This document shows positions 42,243 through 52,758 of a stretch of 64,000 nt of DNA, piece after piece. This DNA is from Francisella sp. LA112445 (GTDB taxonomy: Bacteria; Pseudomonadota; Gammaproteobacteria; Francisellales; Francisellaceae). Under the pieces are notes generated by a model that made no database searches, was not told the DNA's origin, and saw nothing but the letters and a program-made list of their open reading frames with translations. The stretch covers positions 1,922,001 through 1,986,000 of the forward strand of contig NZ_CP041030.1 in assembly GCF_012224145.1 (NCBI RefSeq), in the 5' to 3' direction. Each line of letters opens with the position of its first letter. Position 1 is the first letter of the stretch. The translations under genes and the position numbers were made by a program.

Positions 42243-42277
42243 GCCTTTTGACTAATCTTATTATAATTAAAAGCTTT

Positions 42278-43312
42278 CTAAATACTAAATTCTCTAATAG
42301 CGTCTATCATTACTTTGACATTATCTGGATTTATATCAGGATAAATACCGTGACCTAGATTTACAATATAGTTATTTAATTTATCTGACTGAATAAACTC
42401 CATATGTTTTTTAACAGTCTCTCTAATACTATCAGCTGTACCATATAAAAATGCTGGATCAAAATTTCCTTGAAGGACTTTTCCAACACCTACCCTATGA
42501 CGAGCTTGTTTTATAGTAACACTCCAATCAACTCCAACACCGTCACAAGACTTATCCTTTAACTCATCGAAGAAATTAGCTCCTCCTTTGGTGAAAAATA
42601 CTACTGGGACATTAACTTTCTTCTTAACATTACTAGCAATATACTCCATATACTTTAGAGAAAACTCTTTATACTGCTCTAGAGGTAAGATTCCCCCCCA
42701 TGTATCAAATATCATTAAAGAGTTAGCACCTGATTTAACTTGCTCAAGTAGGTATATAACTGTTATATCTGCTAACTTCTGCAATAAAGCATGCATTAAT
42801 CGAGGATTCGAATACATCATTTTTCGCAATTTATTAAACTGCTTTGACCCAGAACCTTCAATCATATACGCAGCTAATGTCCATGGACTACCTGTAAAAC
42901 CTATCAATGGTACATTTATTGCTGATTTCGTAGTTTTAACAGCATTATAAACATATTCTAAATCTCCAACACTATCTGCTACAGATCTTAACTTATCCAA
43001 ATCTTTCTCTGATGCTATAGGATCTGAAAATACTGGTCCAACACCTTTAATAAATTTAAGATCCATGCCCATAGCTTCAGGAATTGTCAGAATATCTGAA
43101 AAAACAATCGCAGCATCAAGATCATAACGATCTAACGGATGCAAAGCTACCTCGCAGCAAGCATCTGCATTACGACACATATCCATAAAATTCTCAAATT
43201 TTGACCTAACAGCCCTATACTCAGGCAAATATCTTCCTGCCTGGCGCATAATCCATACTGGAGGCTTCTCTAATTTCTCTTGATTAAATGCATCCAAAAA
43301 AAGTTTTCTCAT
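42278..43312 (-). CDS. hemE: Uroporphyrinogen decarboxylase
   Basis: Decarboxylates uroporphyrinogen III to coproporphyrinogen III in heme synthesis. With the ATG at 43312 the protein is 344 residues and begins [20 protein letters not shown], followed by the signature [13 protein letters not shown]. The frame opens at a TTG at 43336, but an AGAGG Shine-Dalgarno lies between the two and supports the [19 protein letters not shown] and [13 protein letters not shown] are also conserved. It stands alone, 76 bp upstream of metY. Confidence 0.96.
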   Translation of the reverse strand: MRKLFLDAFNQEKLEKPPVWIMRQAGRYLPEYRAVRSKFENFMDMCRNADACCEVALHPLDRYDLDAAIVFSDILTIPEAMGMDLKFIKGVGPVFSDPIASEKDLDKLRSVADSVGDLEYVYNAVKTTKSAINVPLIGFTGSPWTLAAYMIEGSGSKQFNKLRKMMYSNPRLMHALLQKLADITVIYLLEQVKSGANSLMIFDTWGGILPLEQYKEFSLKYMEYIASNVKKKVNVPVVFFTKGGANFFDELKDKSCDGVGVDWSVTIKQARHRVGVGKVLQGNFDPAFLYGTADSIRETVKKHMEFIQSDKLNNYIVNLGHGIYPDINPDNVKVMIDAIREFSI

Positions 43313-43446
43313 AAAACAATACCTCTTTAGTCTCAAAGACTCTAACTAACGCTTAATTATATTTCTGATGATTATTATAGAAAATAAAACAGCCTAAACA
43401 TAGGGTGATTTTGCTTTAGAATACTTTAATTACCTTATAATTAAAG

Positions 43447-44958
43447 TTATTTAATAAACTTATCCATTTTCCTATAACTTATTGCTTCTTGTATGGCAAC
43501 CTTATCAACATCTTTACTACCATTAATATCAGCTATAGTTCTAGCTACTTTTAATATCTTATAATACCCTCTAGCTGATAATCCAATTTTTTCTATTGCT
43601 TGTGATAGCATTCCTTTATTTTCATCACTTAAACGACAAACTTGGTCTAATTCTTTACTACTTAACATAGCATTGATCTTACCTTGCCTTGTGATTTGTA
43701 TCTGTCGAGCCTTATCAACTCTTTGTCTTACATCATAGCTCTTTTCACCACGTAAGTCTTGATTTGTTAGATCATCCTTCGAAAGCTCTAAAACTTCAAC
43801 ATGCAAATCTATCCTATCTAAAAGAGGTCCTGAAAGCTTACTCTGATAACGACGAATTGCTTGTATAGAGTCTGTACATTCTTTGAATTGTGATCCTAGA
43901 TAGCCGCAAGGGCATGGATTCATCGCTGCTATTAGCTGAAAATTAGCAGGATACTCAACCTGACATCTTGCTCGAGAGATATTTACAGTACCAGTTTCTA
44001 AAGGCTCACGTAAAACCTCTAAAACTTTACGATCAAATTCTGGCAATTCATCTAAAAACAAAACACCATTATGTGCCAAAGAAATTTCACCAGGCATTGG
44101 ATTACTTCCACCACCGACTAATGATACACCCGAAGAAGTATGATGTGGATGCCTAAACGGTCTTTTATAAAAGCTTTCTGCTATACCCGATTCACCTTTA
44201 ATTGAAGCAATCATAGCAGATGATAAAGCTTCTTTTTTATCTAGTGGTGGCAAAATAGAATTTAATCTACTTGCCAACATTGTCTTACCAGTACCTGGAG
44301 GACCTACCAAGAGAATATTATGTCCACCTGCTGCAGCTATCTCAAGAGCTCGCTTAGCTTGATATTGGCCCTTAACATCCTCTAAATCTTGATACAAACC
44401 TTCAAAATCAATATCTGTTGCAAACTTAATCTCCTGCTTATCAACGTCTCCAACCAAAAAATCGACAGTTTCTTTTAAATCAGACAACGCGTAAGCTTGC
44501 ACCCCCTCAACAAGAGCTATTTCTTTCTCATTTTGAGTTGGAATAATTAGCTTCTTATCAGCATGCACACACTTTATTGCCATTGAAATAGCACTAGATA
44601 TTTTTCTTAGCTCGCCACTTAGAGATAACTCTCCGGCAAACTCATATTCATCGATATTTTTAGATGGGTTAATTTGCCCAGAAGCATATAGTATTCCTAA
44701 AGCAATTGGTAAGTCAAACCGTCCACTACTTTTAGGCAAGTCTGCTGGGGCTAGATTTATAGTTATTCTTTTATTTGGGAAGTTAAAACCTGAATTTATT
44801 ATTGCACTACGAACACGATCCTTACTTTCTTTAACAGCTGCCTCAGGCAAACCAACAATTGAAAGTCCAGGTAAACCATTAGATAAGTGCACTTCTATAG
44901 ATACTGAAGGTGCCTCGATACCAAGTTGAGCTCTACTTTTTAATATCGCTAACGACAT
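43447..44958 (-). CDS. comM: ComM/YifB-family AAA+ ATPase (Mg chelatase-like)
   Basis: A 503-residue protein of the YifB/ComM family; ComM is a branch-migrating helicase promoting recombination during natural transformation. The N-terminal Lon-like fold (SLAILKSRAQLGIEAP, VHLSNGLPGLSIVGLPE) precedes a P-loop GPPGTGKTML and the VLFLDELPEF Walker B. A C-terminal winged region ends the protein. The frame could start at 44973, but the ATG at 44958 gives the family N-terminus. It overlaps or abuts ubiK. Confidence 0.92.
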   Translation of the reverse strand: MSLAILKSRAQLGIEAPSVSIEVHLSNGLPGLSIVGLPEAAVKESKDRVRSAIINSGFNFPNKRITINLAPADLPKSSGRFDLPIALGILYASGQINPSKNIDEYEFAGELSLSGELRKISSAISMAIKCVHADKKLIIPTQNEKEIALVEGVQAYALSDLKETVDFLVGDVDKQEIKFATDIDFEGLYQDLEDVKGQYQAKRALEIAAAGGHNILLVGPPGTGKTMLASRLNSILPPLDKKEALSSAMIASIKGESGIAESFYKRPFRHPHHTSSGVSLVGGGSNPMPGEISLAHNGVLFLDELPEFDRKVLEVLREPLETGTVNISRARCQVEYPANFQLIAAMNPCPCGYLGSQFKECTDSIQAIRRYQSKLSGPLLDRIDLHVEVLELSKDDLTNQDLRGEKSYDVRQRVDKARQIQITRQGKINAMLSSKELDQVCRLSDENKGMLSQAIEKIGLSARGYYKILKVARTIADINGSKDVDKVAIQEAISYRKMDKFIK

Positions 44959-44959
44959 T

Positions 44960-45154
44960 TTATCCTTTCTCATTAAGAAGCTTGTCTAACTTCGCTTCTA
45001 TTTGCTCAAGTTTTTGTCTAGTTTTAAGTAGTATTTTCTTTTGAGTCTCAAACTCCTCTCTGCTAACAACATCCAGTCTCTTTAAACTTTTGTTTACAAT
45101 ACTCTCTTTAGAATTTTTTATAACATCATTTATTGGACCTAAAATTTCTTTCAT
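44960..45154 (-). CDS. ubiK: UbiK, ubiquinone biosynthesis accessory factor (BMFP family)
   Basis: A 64-residue protein, all helical, with LKRLDVVSREEFETQKKIL and a C-terminal coiled coil TRQKLEQIEAKLDKLL, the BMFP pattern. UbiK helps the late ubiquinone enzymes by interacting with UbiJ. It is encoded directly before comM, as in many Gammaproteobacteria, and 73 nt after nuoN. The N-terminus is shorter than in E. coli. Confidence 0.85.
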   Translation of the reverse strand: MKEILGPINDVIKNSKESIVNKSLKRLDVVSREEFETQKKILLKTRQKLEQIEAKLDKLLNEKG

Positions 45155-45227
45155 AATAGTAAAGTTTTAATTATTTCTAATTAGAAGTATAAAAGTTACA
45201 GAATAAATAGGCAATAAAGATTAGATT

Positions 45228-46685
45228 TTATATAACGTTTGTTACTTGTGTAAGAACACCTAAAAGAAGCATTGGCATAATACCTAAGAACAATAATACT
45301 AAACCATTTACACTTAAAGCAACAAGTGTAGATAATGGCGCCTTAACCTTATGATCATTTTCTGGATCATCAAAGTACATAGTCTTAATTACTCGCACAT
45401 AGTAGAATGACGCGATTACAGCCATCATTAACACAAAACATGCTAAGACATAGTTACCATCATTTATTAGGCCCATTACAACAAATAACTTAGCGATAAA
45501 TCCACCAAACGGAGGAATACCTGCCATTGAGAATAAAACTATAAGTAAAATAAATGATAGCCATGAGTTCTTAGTGTTAAAACCTTTAAGATCTCTCAAT
45601 GTCTGAACTTCATAACCGCCCACACTAATAGCTGTAAGAACCCCAAAAGCTGCTAAAGCTGTAAATACGTAAACAATCACATAAAAACTAGCAGCAGTTA
45701 GTGCATAACCCTGTGGGTTTAATGTTGTGGCTAAAAGTACAAAACCTATTTGTGAAACTGTAGAGTAACCAAGTAGTCTTTTTATATTAGTCTGAGATAG
45801 TGCAACTAAACTACCAAAGAATATTGATAAAATACCAATTACTTTAAATAAGTATACCCAAGAATCTTTAAGTGATGGGAAGCCTACAAAAAGGATATTC
45901 ACTAACATAGCAAAAGCAGCTACTTTAGGAATAGTTGCAACAATATTAGCCACCGCATTTGGAGCACCTTGATAAACATCTGGCAACCACATATGAAATG
46001 GAAATGCACCAAGCTTAAACAAGAATGTTGCAATCATCATCACTAAACAAACTAATAAGAATTTCTGCTCTAAGCCTGTAAAGTTATTATGTGCTAGAGC
46101 ATTAGCTATACCTGAAATATCTAGCTGGCCTGTCATTCCATAGACAAAAGACATACCGAATAGTAAAAGAGCAGAAGCAATCGCACCTAATACAAAGTAT
46201 TTAATAGCCGCCTCTAAGCCTTCACCTGAATTTCTGTAGATAGCAATTAAAGCATATAAAGGTAATGATAAAAGCTCTAAACCTACATATATAGTAATCA
46301 AGCTATGCCCTGCTGTTAGAACCATCGCACCTAACACACACAACATTAAAAGAGTGTAAAAATCACCATCAGATATTTTTCTATCTCTCACATATTCTCT
46401 TGAATATAAAGCAACAAATAAAGATAAAATCAATATCGTAATTTGTAAAGTATAAGCAAAGCCACTAAATACAACTTGCCCCTCAAAAACTGAACCACTT
46501 GACTGAAGTAGGTAGTCTTTAGCAAAGGTTGCTATAAGAGCTAGTGCTGCAAACACTTGGAAAAATATATAGTTTATATTTCTTATTTTTCCATGTAGGA
46601 ATAATCCTGAAAACATTACAGCAATAATACCAACGGCTAATAATATTTCCGGTAATATGTAAAGTATTGATAAACTCATAATCAA
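45228..46685 (-). CDS. nuoN: NADH dehydrogenase I subunit N
   Basis: A 485-residue antiporter-like subunit of the complex I membrane arm, with about 14 helices. It carries the GLELLSLPLYALIA and KLGAFPFHMWLPDVYQGAP segments typical of NuoN, with the lysines of the proton path. It is the last gene of the nuo operon, 9 nt after nuoM. Confidence 0.97.
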   Translation of the reverse strand: MIMSLSILYILPEILLAVGIIAVMFSGLFLHGKIRNINYIFFQVFAALALIATFAKDYLLQSSGSVFEGQVVFSGFAYTLQITILILSLFVALYSREYVRDRKISDGDFYTLLMLCVLGAMVLTAGHSLITIYVGLELLSLPLYALIAIYRNSGEGLEAAIKYFVLGAIASALLLFGMSFVYGMTGQLDISGIANALAHNNFTGLEQKFLLVCLVMMIATFLFKLGAFPFHMWLPDVYQGAPNAVANIVATIPKVAAFAMLVNILFVGFPSLKDSWVYLFKVIGILSIFFGSLVALSQTNIKRLLGYSTVSQIGFVLLATTLNPQGYALTAASFYVIVYVFTALAAFGVLTAISVGGYEVQTLRDLKGFNTKNSWLSFILLIVLFSMAGIPPFGGFIAKLFVVMGLINDGNYVLACFVLMMAVIASFYYVRVIKTMYFDDPENDHKVKAPLSTLVALSVNGLVLLFLGIMPMLLLGVLTQVTNVI

Positions 46686-46694
46686 AACACCACC

Positions 46695-48281
46695 TTATAG
46701 AGATAAACCAACAATATTTGCCGATGCAGCAGCTGAAAGATGCAATATCGGCTCTGGATAAAAACCAAACAATAAAGTCGGCACCGCTAACAATATAAAT
46801 ACAAAGAACTCCATTTTACCCAAATCTTTAAGGTTAGCGACTTGAGCAGATACAACTTCTCCAAAGAAAACTCTCTTATACATCCATAGTGTATATATAG
46901 GAGCAATTATCAAAGTCAAACCAGCTATCAAAGCTATTAGTGGAGAGTACTGGAATACTGCCAATAAAATCATAAACTCGCCCACAAAGCCACTTGTACC
47001 AGGCAAGCCTACATTAGCCATACAGAAAAGTAAGAAGAATGTTGCAAATATCGGCATAGTTTTAGCTACACCAGAAAAATCTGAGATTTGTCTTGTATGC
47101 ATTCTTAAATACAAGTAACCAACACCGATGAACATACCACCTGATGAAAACGCGTGAGCTATCATTTGGAACACTGCACCTTGGATAGCAAGTTGAGCAT
47201 GAGTATTTCCTAAAGCTGTACCATCTTTTAAGATAAATATCGAAAATAGACCCAGTGTAACAAGTCCCATGTGTGAGATAGATGAATATGCGATCAGTCT
47301 TTTTACATCAGTCTGTGCTACAGCTACTATACCAACATAAACGATTGCTATTAGTGACATGATTATAAGCACATACTCTAGAGATGCAGTTACTTCTGGC
47401 AACATTGGAATAGCAAATCTTAAGAAACCATACGCTCCTAACTTCAGCATTAAAGCTGCTAATATAACAGAACCACCAGCAGGAGCTTCTGAGTGCGCAT
47501 CAGGTAACCAAGAGTGAAATGGCCACATTGGAATCTTAACTGCAAATGCTAAGAAAAATGCTCCAAAAACTAGCCACTGAGCAGTAAGAGTAAAGTTAAC
47601 TCCATTTGCTAATGCTTGAGAATGTGTTGCCCAAGCTATAAAGTTTTGAATAGAATAAGTATCAGCACTTACTAAAACATCTGAAGGAGATGCAGCTACT
47701 TTTGTCTGTATATACAAGATAGCAGCTAATAAAAATACTGAACCAAAGAATGTATACATAAAGTATTTAACAGCAGCGTATGCTTTATTTTTACCGCCCC
47801 ATATACCTATACCTAGACATGTCGGGATAAGTAAAGCTTCCCAGAAGATATAGAACAATATAGAGTCTGTCGCACAGAAAACACCATTTGTTAAACCACA
47901 TGTAATCAAAAAGATTGCCATGTATTGTCTAACTTTAGTTTTAATCGATGTCCAAGCTGCTAGTACAATTACTAATGTTGCAAAACATGTCAGGACAATA
48001 AACAATACTGAGAAGCCATCAACCCCAAGATTATAATAAACATTATGCATACCAAAAACCTTGAACCATGTAAATGACTCTTGGAATTGCATAGCTGAGC
48101 TACTATAGTCAAAAGATGCTACTAACGGCACACATAGTGCAAGAGTTAAGCAGCTAAACACTAATGCTACCCAACGAGCAGCATCACCATGTAACTCTTC
48201 AGTTTTTGTTGCTAAGACAACAAAGCCGCCAATTATTGGTAGCCAAATTATCAAACTTAATAAATAATTACCTAAATTCAT
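46695..48281 (-). CDS. nuoM: NADH dehydrogenase I subunit M
   Basis: A 528-residue antiporter-like membrane subunit. FWEALLIPTCLGIGIWG and KIPMWPFHSWLPDAHSEAP place it as NuoM, with SSISHMGLV and the HAFSSGGMFIGVG segments following. It lies between nuoL (24 nt) and nuoN (9 nt). Confidence 0.97.
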   Translation of the reverse strand: MNLGNYLLSLIIWLPIIGGFVVLATKTEELHGDAARWVALVFSCLTLALCVPLVASFDYSSSAMQFQESFTWFKVFGMHNVYYNLGVDGFSVLFIVLTCFATLVIVLAAWTSIKTKVRQYMAIFLITCGLTNGVFCATDSILFYIFWEALLIPTCLGIGIWGGKNKAYAAVKYFMYTFFGSVFLLAAILYIQTKVAASPSDVLVSADTYSIQNFIAWATHSQALANGVNFTLTAQWLVFGAFFLAFAVKIPMWPFHSWLPDAHSEAPAGGSVILAALMLKLGAYGFLRFAIPMLPEVTASLEYVLIIMSLIAIVYVGIVAVAQTDVKRLIAYSSISHMGLVTLGLFSIFILKDGTALGNTHAQLAIQGAVFQMIAHAFSSGGMFIGVGYLYLRMHTRQISDFSGVAKTMPIFATFFLLFCMANVGLPGTSGFVGEFMILLAVFQYSPLIALIAGLTLIIAPIYTLWMYKRVFFGEVVSAQVANLKDLGKMEFFVFILLAVPTLLFGFYPEPILHLSAAASANIVGLSL

Positions 48282-48305
48282 AATACAAATTTACCCCTAA
48301 CCTGC

Positions 48306-50315
48306 CTAAACTAAAATCAGCAAAATCATAAATAACAATACACCTATCATCAATACAAATGCATAGTCAAACAGATATCCGCGTTGGATTTTTCTAAAAC
48401 TATCACCAGTATGATAGATTAAGCTAGATGTACCCTGTACAACTGCCTTATCTATGATAAATATGTCTATAACCTTCCATAAGAAGTTACTAATAGCTAA
48501 GAAAATCGCAACAAAAACAACATCATATAATGCATCAATGAAGTATTTTTTAACTAGAATATGATAAACAATTCCTACACCAGATTTTGTACTAGCTAAA
48601 GCTCTAGGAATACTTGGTAGCCATATATATAGTACATATGATAGTACTAAAGCACTACTTGCTAACCAGAAAGGCACAGTTGAAACCGAATGCTTAATAA
48701 AGGCAAATGAATTAAATGTATCAGGCTCACTAGCTAAATCAGCAGTTACAGACATACCGTGTAATCCTGCTTGAGCATATGAACTTATAGTATTTCCAAA
48801 TAAACCATGACTCTGTGATAGTATACTTGTAAAGAAGTATTCACCTATGAAAGCAGAAGGTATTGCTAACAATATTAGTGGTACCAATATGCTTAAAGGA
48901 GATTCTTTAAGATGTGATTTTTCTTCTTCAGACATTCTTTCCCTGCCATGGAAAACTAAGAAGAACATTCTAAATATATAAAAAGATGTTACAAAAGCAC
49001 ACGCTAAAACCATATAGTATGCAAACTGATGGCCAAACACTGTAGTTGTTTGTGCTGCTTCAATAATCAAATCTTTAGAGAAGAAGCCAGAGAACGGCGG
49101 AAGTGCAGCAAGCGCCCACGCACCAATAAACATACATAGGTATGTAACTGGCATATATTTTCTTAAGCCACCCATTCTACGAATATCTTGCTCATGATGC
49201 ATAGCCACAATAACAGAACCTGCTGCTAAGAATAGCAATGCTTTAAACATTGCGTGAGTCATAAGATGGAACATACCAATTGAGAATGCTCCAGCACCTT
49301 GTGCAACCATCATATAACCAAGTTGTGATAGCGTACAATACGCAATAACTCTCTTAATATCTGTTTGTACAATAGCGATCAAGCCCATAAACAAACAAGT
49401 AATTGCACCTATAATTAGTACAAAGCTTAGGGCTGCCTCAGACATGACAAACATTGGAGAAAGTCTAGCCACCATAAATACACCAGCTGTCACCATTGTT
49501 GCCGCGTGTATCAATGCTGAAATCGGAGTAGGACCTTCCATTGATCCTTCTAACCAAGAATGTAGAGGGAACTGTGCTGATTTACCCATTGCACCGATAA
49601 ATAAAAGCACACACATTAAAGTAACAGGGCTAAAGCTCATTCCTAAGAAGTGTACAACTTGAGTATTATCAATATTTGGTAAAGCGGCAAATACAGTTGT
49701 ATAATCAACAGACCCTGTATATAAAATAACAGCTCCTATACCTAGTAAGAAACCCAAATCACCGATTCTATTTACAATAAATGCTCTTAAACTTGCCACA
49801 TTAGCATTATCTCTATTGAAATAAAAACCAATTAGTAAGTATGAGAATAAACCAACACCTTCCCATCCAAAGAATAAAAGTAAGAAGTTATTACCCATAA
49901 CTAGACATAGCATTGCAAACGTAAAGCCTGAAATATATGAGAAGAATCTCGCGTAGCCTTCTTCTCCTTTCATATATCCAATAGAATAAATATGCACTAA
50001 TGTTGATACAAATGTCACTATTAGCATCATATATACTGTAATTCTATTTACAGTAAAACCAACATCGAAAGAAAACAGTTTTGAAACTGGAGCCCATTGA
50101 TAATAGCTAACACTATAAACTTCAGAACCACCAAATACACCGCAAGCTAAAATCACACTAAGGACAAACGAAAGTCCACATAGCGAAATTGTGAAAAAAT
50201 TAACACCTGCATTTTTAACAGATTTACCACCAAACCCAGCAATTATTGCTCCAAGTAAAGGTGCTAAAACTATAACTGCGATTAATACAGCTGCTACTTG
50301 ATTACTTATTATCAT
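48306..50315 (-). CDS. nuoL: NADH dehydrogenase I subunit L
   Basis: The largest antiporter-like subunit, 669 residues, ending in the lateral helix region that runs along the membrane arm and a final helix (FDYAFVLMIGVLLFMILLI). FGWEGVGLFSYLLIGF and KSAQFPLHSWLEGSMEGPTP are NuoL signatures. It is 7 nt after nuoK. Confidence 0.97.
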   Translation of the reverse strand: MIISNQVAAVLIAVIVLAPLLGAIIAGFGGKSVKNAGVNFFTISLCGLSFVLSVILACGVFGGSEVYSVSYYQWAPVSKLFSFDVGFTVNRITVYMMLIVTFVSTLVHIYSIGYMKGEEGYARFFSYISGFTFAMLCLVMGNNFLLLFFGWEGVGLFSYLLIGFYFNRDNANVASLRAFIVNRIGDLGFLLGIGAVILYTGSVDYTTVFAALPNIDNTQVVHFLGMSFSPVTLMCVLLFIGAMGKSAQFPLHSWLEGSMEGPTPISALIHAATMVTAGVFMVARLSPMFVMSEAALSFVLIIGAITCLFMGLIAIVQTDIKRVIAYCTLSQLGYMMVAQGAGAFSIGMFHLMTHAMFKALLFLAAGSVIVAMHHEQDIRRMGGLRKYMPVTYLCMFIGAWALAALPPFSGFFSKDLIIEAAQTTTVFGHQFAYYMVLACAFVTSFYIFRMFFLVFHGRERMSEEEKSHLKESPLSILVPLILLAIPSAFIGEYFFTSILSQSHGLFGNTISSYAQAGLHGMSVTADLASEPDTFNSFAFIKHSVSTVPFWLASSALVLSYVLYIWLPSIPRALASTKSGVGIVYHILVKKYFIDALYDVVFVAIFLAISNFLWKVIDIFIIDKAVVQGTSSLIYHTGDSFRKIQRGYLFDYAFVLMIGVLLFMILLILV

Positions 50316-50322
50316 AGCTTGA

Positions 50323-50643
50323 TTAACCTCTCAGTGTATTAAGTTTACTTAAATCAATAGTTTTACGTTTTCTCGATATAGCAACAACAATAGCTAAACC
50401 TATTGCTGTTTCAGCAGCAGCTACTGCCATTATAAAGAATACAAAAACTCCACCCATCGCTTGATGATGCATATTAGCAAATATCAAAAAATTTGTATTA
50501 ACCGCTAAAAGCATCAGCTCTATAGACATTAGAAGTATTAAAATACTTCTTCTATTTATAATGATTCCGGCAACACTAACAACAAATAAAATCGTACTAA
50601 AAATTAGTCCGTTTGTAACTGAAACTGAGATACTACTGCCCAT
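50323..50643 (-). CDS. nuoK: NADH dehydrogenase I subunit K
   Basis: A three-helix membrane subunit. The conserved glutamates of the central hydrophilic axis are in [19 protein letters not shown] and [14 protein letters not shown]. The frame opens at a GTG at 50652; the ATG at 50643 with GAGGG 8 nt upstream gives 106 residues and is preferred. It overlaps the end of nuoJ by 11 nt. Confidence 0.95.
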   Translation of the reverse strand: MGSSISVSVTNGLIFSTILFVVSVAGIIINRRSILILLMSIELMLLAVNTNFLIFANMHHQAMGGVFVFFIMAVAAAETAIGLAIVVAISRKRKTIDLSKLNTLRG

Positions 50644-51241
50644 CTTTCGCACCCTCTTTATTACTTGGTATTTTTACCATAGTCAGACGATCTTTCGCCC
50701 TAACTTTAACCTGCTTACTCGGGTTAACTGACTTATTATCTTTACGCTTAGGCCTTAATGTAAGCGTTACTGCTGCAGTCATTGCTGCTAGCAATATAAA
50801 GTCAATAAGCTCAAACACATACAAGTTGTTATCATTAAACATAGTTGAGCCTATTATTTTTAGTCCTCCAACTCCGCCTTGCATACTTGCACCTGCAAAA
50901 ACATGTGTAACCGCATAACTAATAATCGTTGCAAATATAGCACAAACGATTACAGCAGCTAGAGCATAGAAGAATCTTCCTACCCTTCCTTCTTTTTCAA
51001 CATGTAGATCTAACATAAAGACCACAAACAAGAACATTACTAGCACAGCACCAACATAGACAACTATAAGTAGTAATGCCAAATATACTTGTTGTAAAAT
51101 AATCCAAACAGCCGCTGTAAATATAAACGTAAATATCATTGCAATTACAGAGTTAACTGGATTATTCCCTAACACCAATACTAAAGCTGAAATAATAGCT
51201 AGCGATGCAAAAATATAAAATAAAATATCTGTTACAATCAT
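50633..51241 (-). CDS. nuoJ: NADH dehydrogenase I subunit J
   Basis: A 202-residue, five-helix membrane subunit. [23 protein letters not shown] and [17 protein letters not shown] match NuoJ, whose third helix shifts during coupling. The C-terminus is a Lys/Arg-rich tail of about 40 residues. It starts 4 nt after nuoI. Confidence 0.96.
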   Translation of the reverse strand: MIVTDILFYIFASLAIISALVLVLGNNPVNSVIAMIFTFIFTAAVWIILQQVYLALLLIVVYVGAVLVMFLFVVFMLDLHVEKEGRVGRFFYALAAVIVCAIFATIISYAVTHVFAGASMQGGVGGLKIIGSTMFNDNNLYVFELIDFILLAAMTAAVTLTLRPKRKDNKSVNPSKQVKVRAKDRLTMVKIPSNKEGAKDGQ

Positions 51242-51245
51242 CTTT

Positions 51246-51734
51246 TTACCTAAAATCCTTATCTTGTAGCCTATCAGCAGCTATTTGCGACTCATACTTA
51301 TCACCTACAGCAAGAAGTTTAGCTTTTGTCATAATATTCTCACCACGCTCTTCAAAGTGGTATTCTAAAATATTAGTCTCAACAATTGAATCGACAGGAC
51401 AAGACTCTTCGCAGTAACCACAGAAAATACACTTAAATAAGTCTATTTCATAACTTGAAGTTCTACGTGAACCGTCTTCTCTTTCAGTTGAATTAATTGT
51501 AATAGCTAACGCAGGACAAACCACCTCACATAGTTTACATGCAATACATCTTTCTTCACCATTTTCATAGCGTCTAAGAGCATGTAATCCTCTAAATCTA
51601 TTAGATATCGGAGTTTTCTCATCCGGATACTGTACTGTAACCTTGCGCGTGAAAAAGTGTTTACCTGTTACTTTAAGACCTTTTAGAAGCTCCCATAGTA
51701 AAAAGGTTTTAAAAAAATTCGTTATATTTCTCAT
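51246..51734 (-). CDS. nuoI: NADH dehydrogenase I subunit I
   Basis: A 162-residue ferredoxin-like subunit holding clusters N6a and N6b. Two [4Fe-4S] motifs are seen: [16 protein letters not shown] and [16 protein letters not shown], followed by the family's [13 protein letters not shown] tail. It is 12 nt after nuoH. Confidence 0.98.
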   Translation of the reverse strand: MRNITNFFKTFLLWELLKGLKVTGKHFFTRKVTVQYPDEKTPISNRFRGLHALRRYENGEERCIACKLCEVVCPALAITINSTEREDGSRRTSSYEIDLFKCIFCGYCEESCPVDSIVETNILEYHFEERGENIMTKAKLLAVGDKYESQIAADRLQDKDFR

Positions 51735-51746
51735 ATCACTATCCCT

Positions 51747-52757
51747 TTACCACCAAGGTCCTAGACCAAATCTAACCATACAAGCAACTACTACTACCCA
51801 TACAAATGTTAAAGGTATAAATATTTTCCATCCCAAACGCATAATTTGGTCATATCTATATCTAGGATATGTAGCTCTTACCCATAAAAACATGAACATG
51901 AAAATACCAGTCTTACCAAATAGCCAAATAACTCCAGGAACAAAACTAAATACGTGCTCTAAAGGAGTCGATTGGAATGGTGAATTCCAACCACCCAAAA
52001 ACATAATTGATGTTAATATACTGATCAAAATCATATTTGCATACTCTGCTAAGAAGAATAGAGCAAACCTAGCACCTGTATATTCTATATGGTGACCAGC
52101 AACAATTTCTGACTCACCTTCAACAACGTCAAAAGGAGCCCTGTTTGTCTCAGCAATACCTGCAATAAAGTACACAATAAACAGCGGAAATAACGGTATA
52201 AAATACCAATGCCAGATTCCACCAGTTTGGGCATCTATAATTCCTGTAATTCCCATTGAGCCTGCTGCAATTACAACACCTACGATAGAGAAGCTCATAG
52301 CTAACTCATAAGATATAACTTGCGCACCTGCTCTTAAAGCACCAAATAATGAATATTTATTGTTTGATGCCCAACCAGCAATTACGATCCCATATATTGA
52401 GAATGAAGTCATTGCTAGGATATATAATAGACCCAAGTTCATATCCGATAGTACCACCCCTCTTGAGAAAGGTATAACAGCCCAAGCCGCATAAGCTGGT
52501 GCAAATGCTAATATCGGGGCTATGAAGAATAAGTATCTATTTGACTTATTTGGAATGATTATCTCTTTTAAGAAAAGCTTCAGTGCATCAAAGATTGGTT
52601 GTAATAAACCAAATGAACCAACCCTGTTTGGCCCAAGCCTATCTTGCATATATCCAATTACTTTTCTTTCTGCATATGTATAATAAGCTACTACTAATAT
52701 TAGAGGGATTATTATTAACAACGTATACAGAACTGTCCATAAAATATACTCTATCAT
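51747..52757 (-). CDS. nuoH: NADH dehydrogenase I subunit H
   Basis: A 336-residue membrane subunit at the quinone-binding interface. [22 protein letters not shown] and [19 protein letters not shown] are NuoH signatures, the second holding the acidic loop near the quinone tunnel. It begins 1 nt after the nuoG stop. Confidence 0.98.
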   Translation of the reverse strand: MIEYILWTVLYTLLIIIPLILVVAYYTYAERKVIGYMQDRLGPNRVGSFGLLQPIFDALKLFLKEIIIPNKSNRYLFFIAPILAFAPAYAAWAVIPFSRGVVLSDMNLGLLYILAMTSFSIYGIVIAGWASNNKYSLFGALRAGAQVISYELAMSFSIVGVVIAAGSMGITGIIDAQTGGIWHWYFIPLFPLFIVYFIAGIAETNRAPFDVVEGESEIVAGHHIEYTGARFALFFLAEYANMILISILTSIMFLGGWNSPFQSTPLEHVFSFVPGVIWLFGKTGIFMFMFLWVRATYPRYRYDQIMRLGWKIFIPLTFVWVVVVACMVRFGLGPWW

Positions 52758-52758
52758 A

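Noticed and set aside
45175-45186. Perfect 12-bp palindrome TTCTAATTAGAA between nuoN and ubiK
   Set aside because: It has no loop, no T run and no second copy; AT-rich chance palindrome cannot be excluded.
51643-52095. 150-residue plus-strand ORF opposite nuoI/nuoH
   Set aside because: Antisense to two conserved complex I genes, with no family features.
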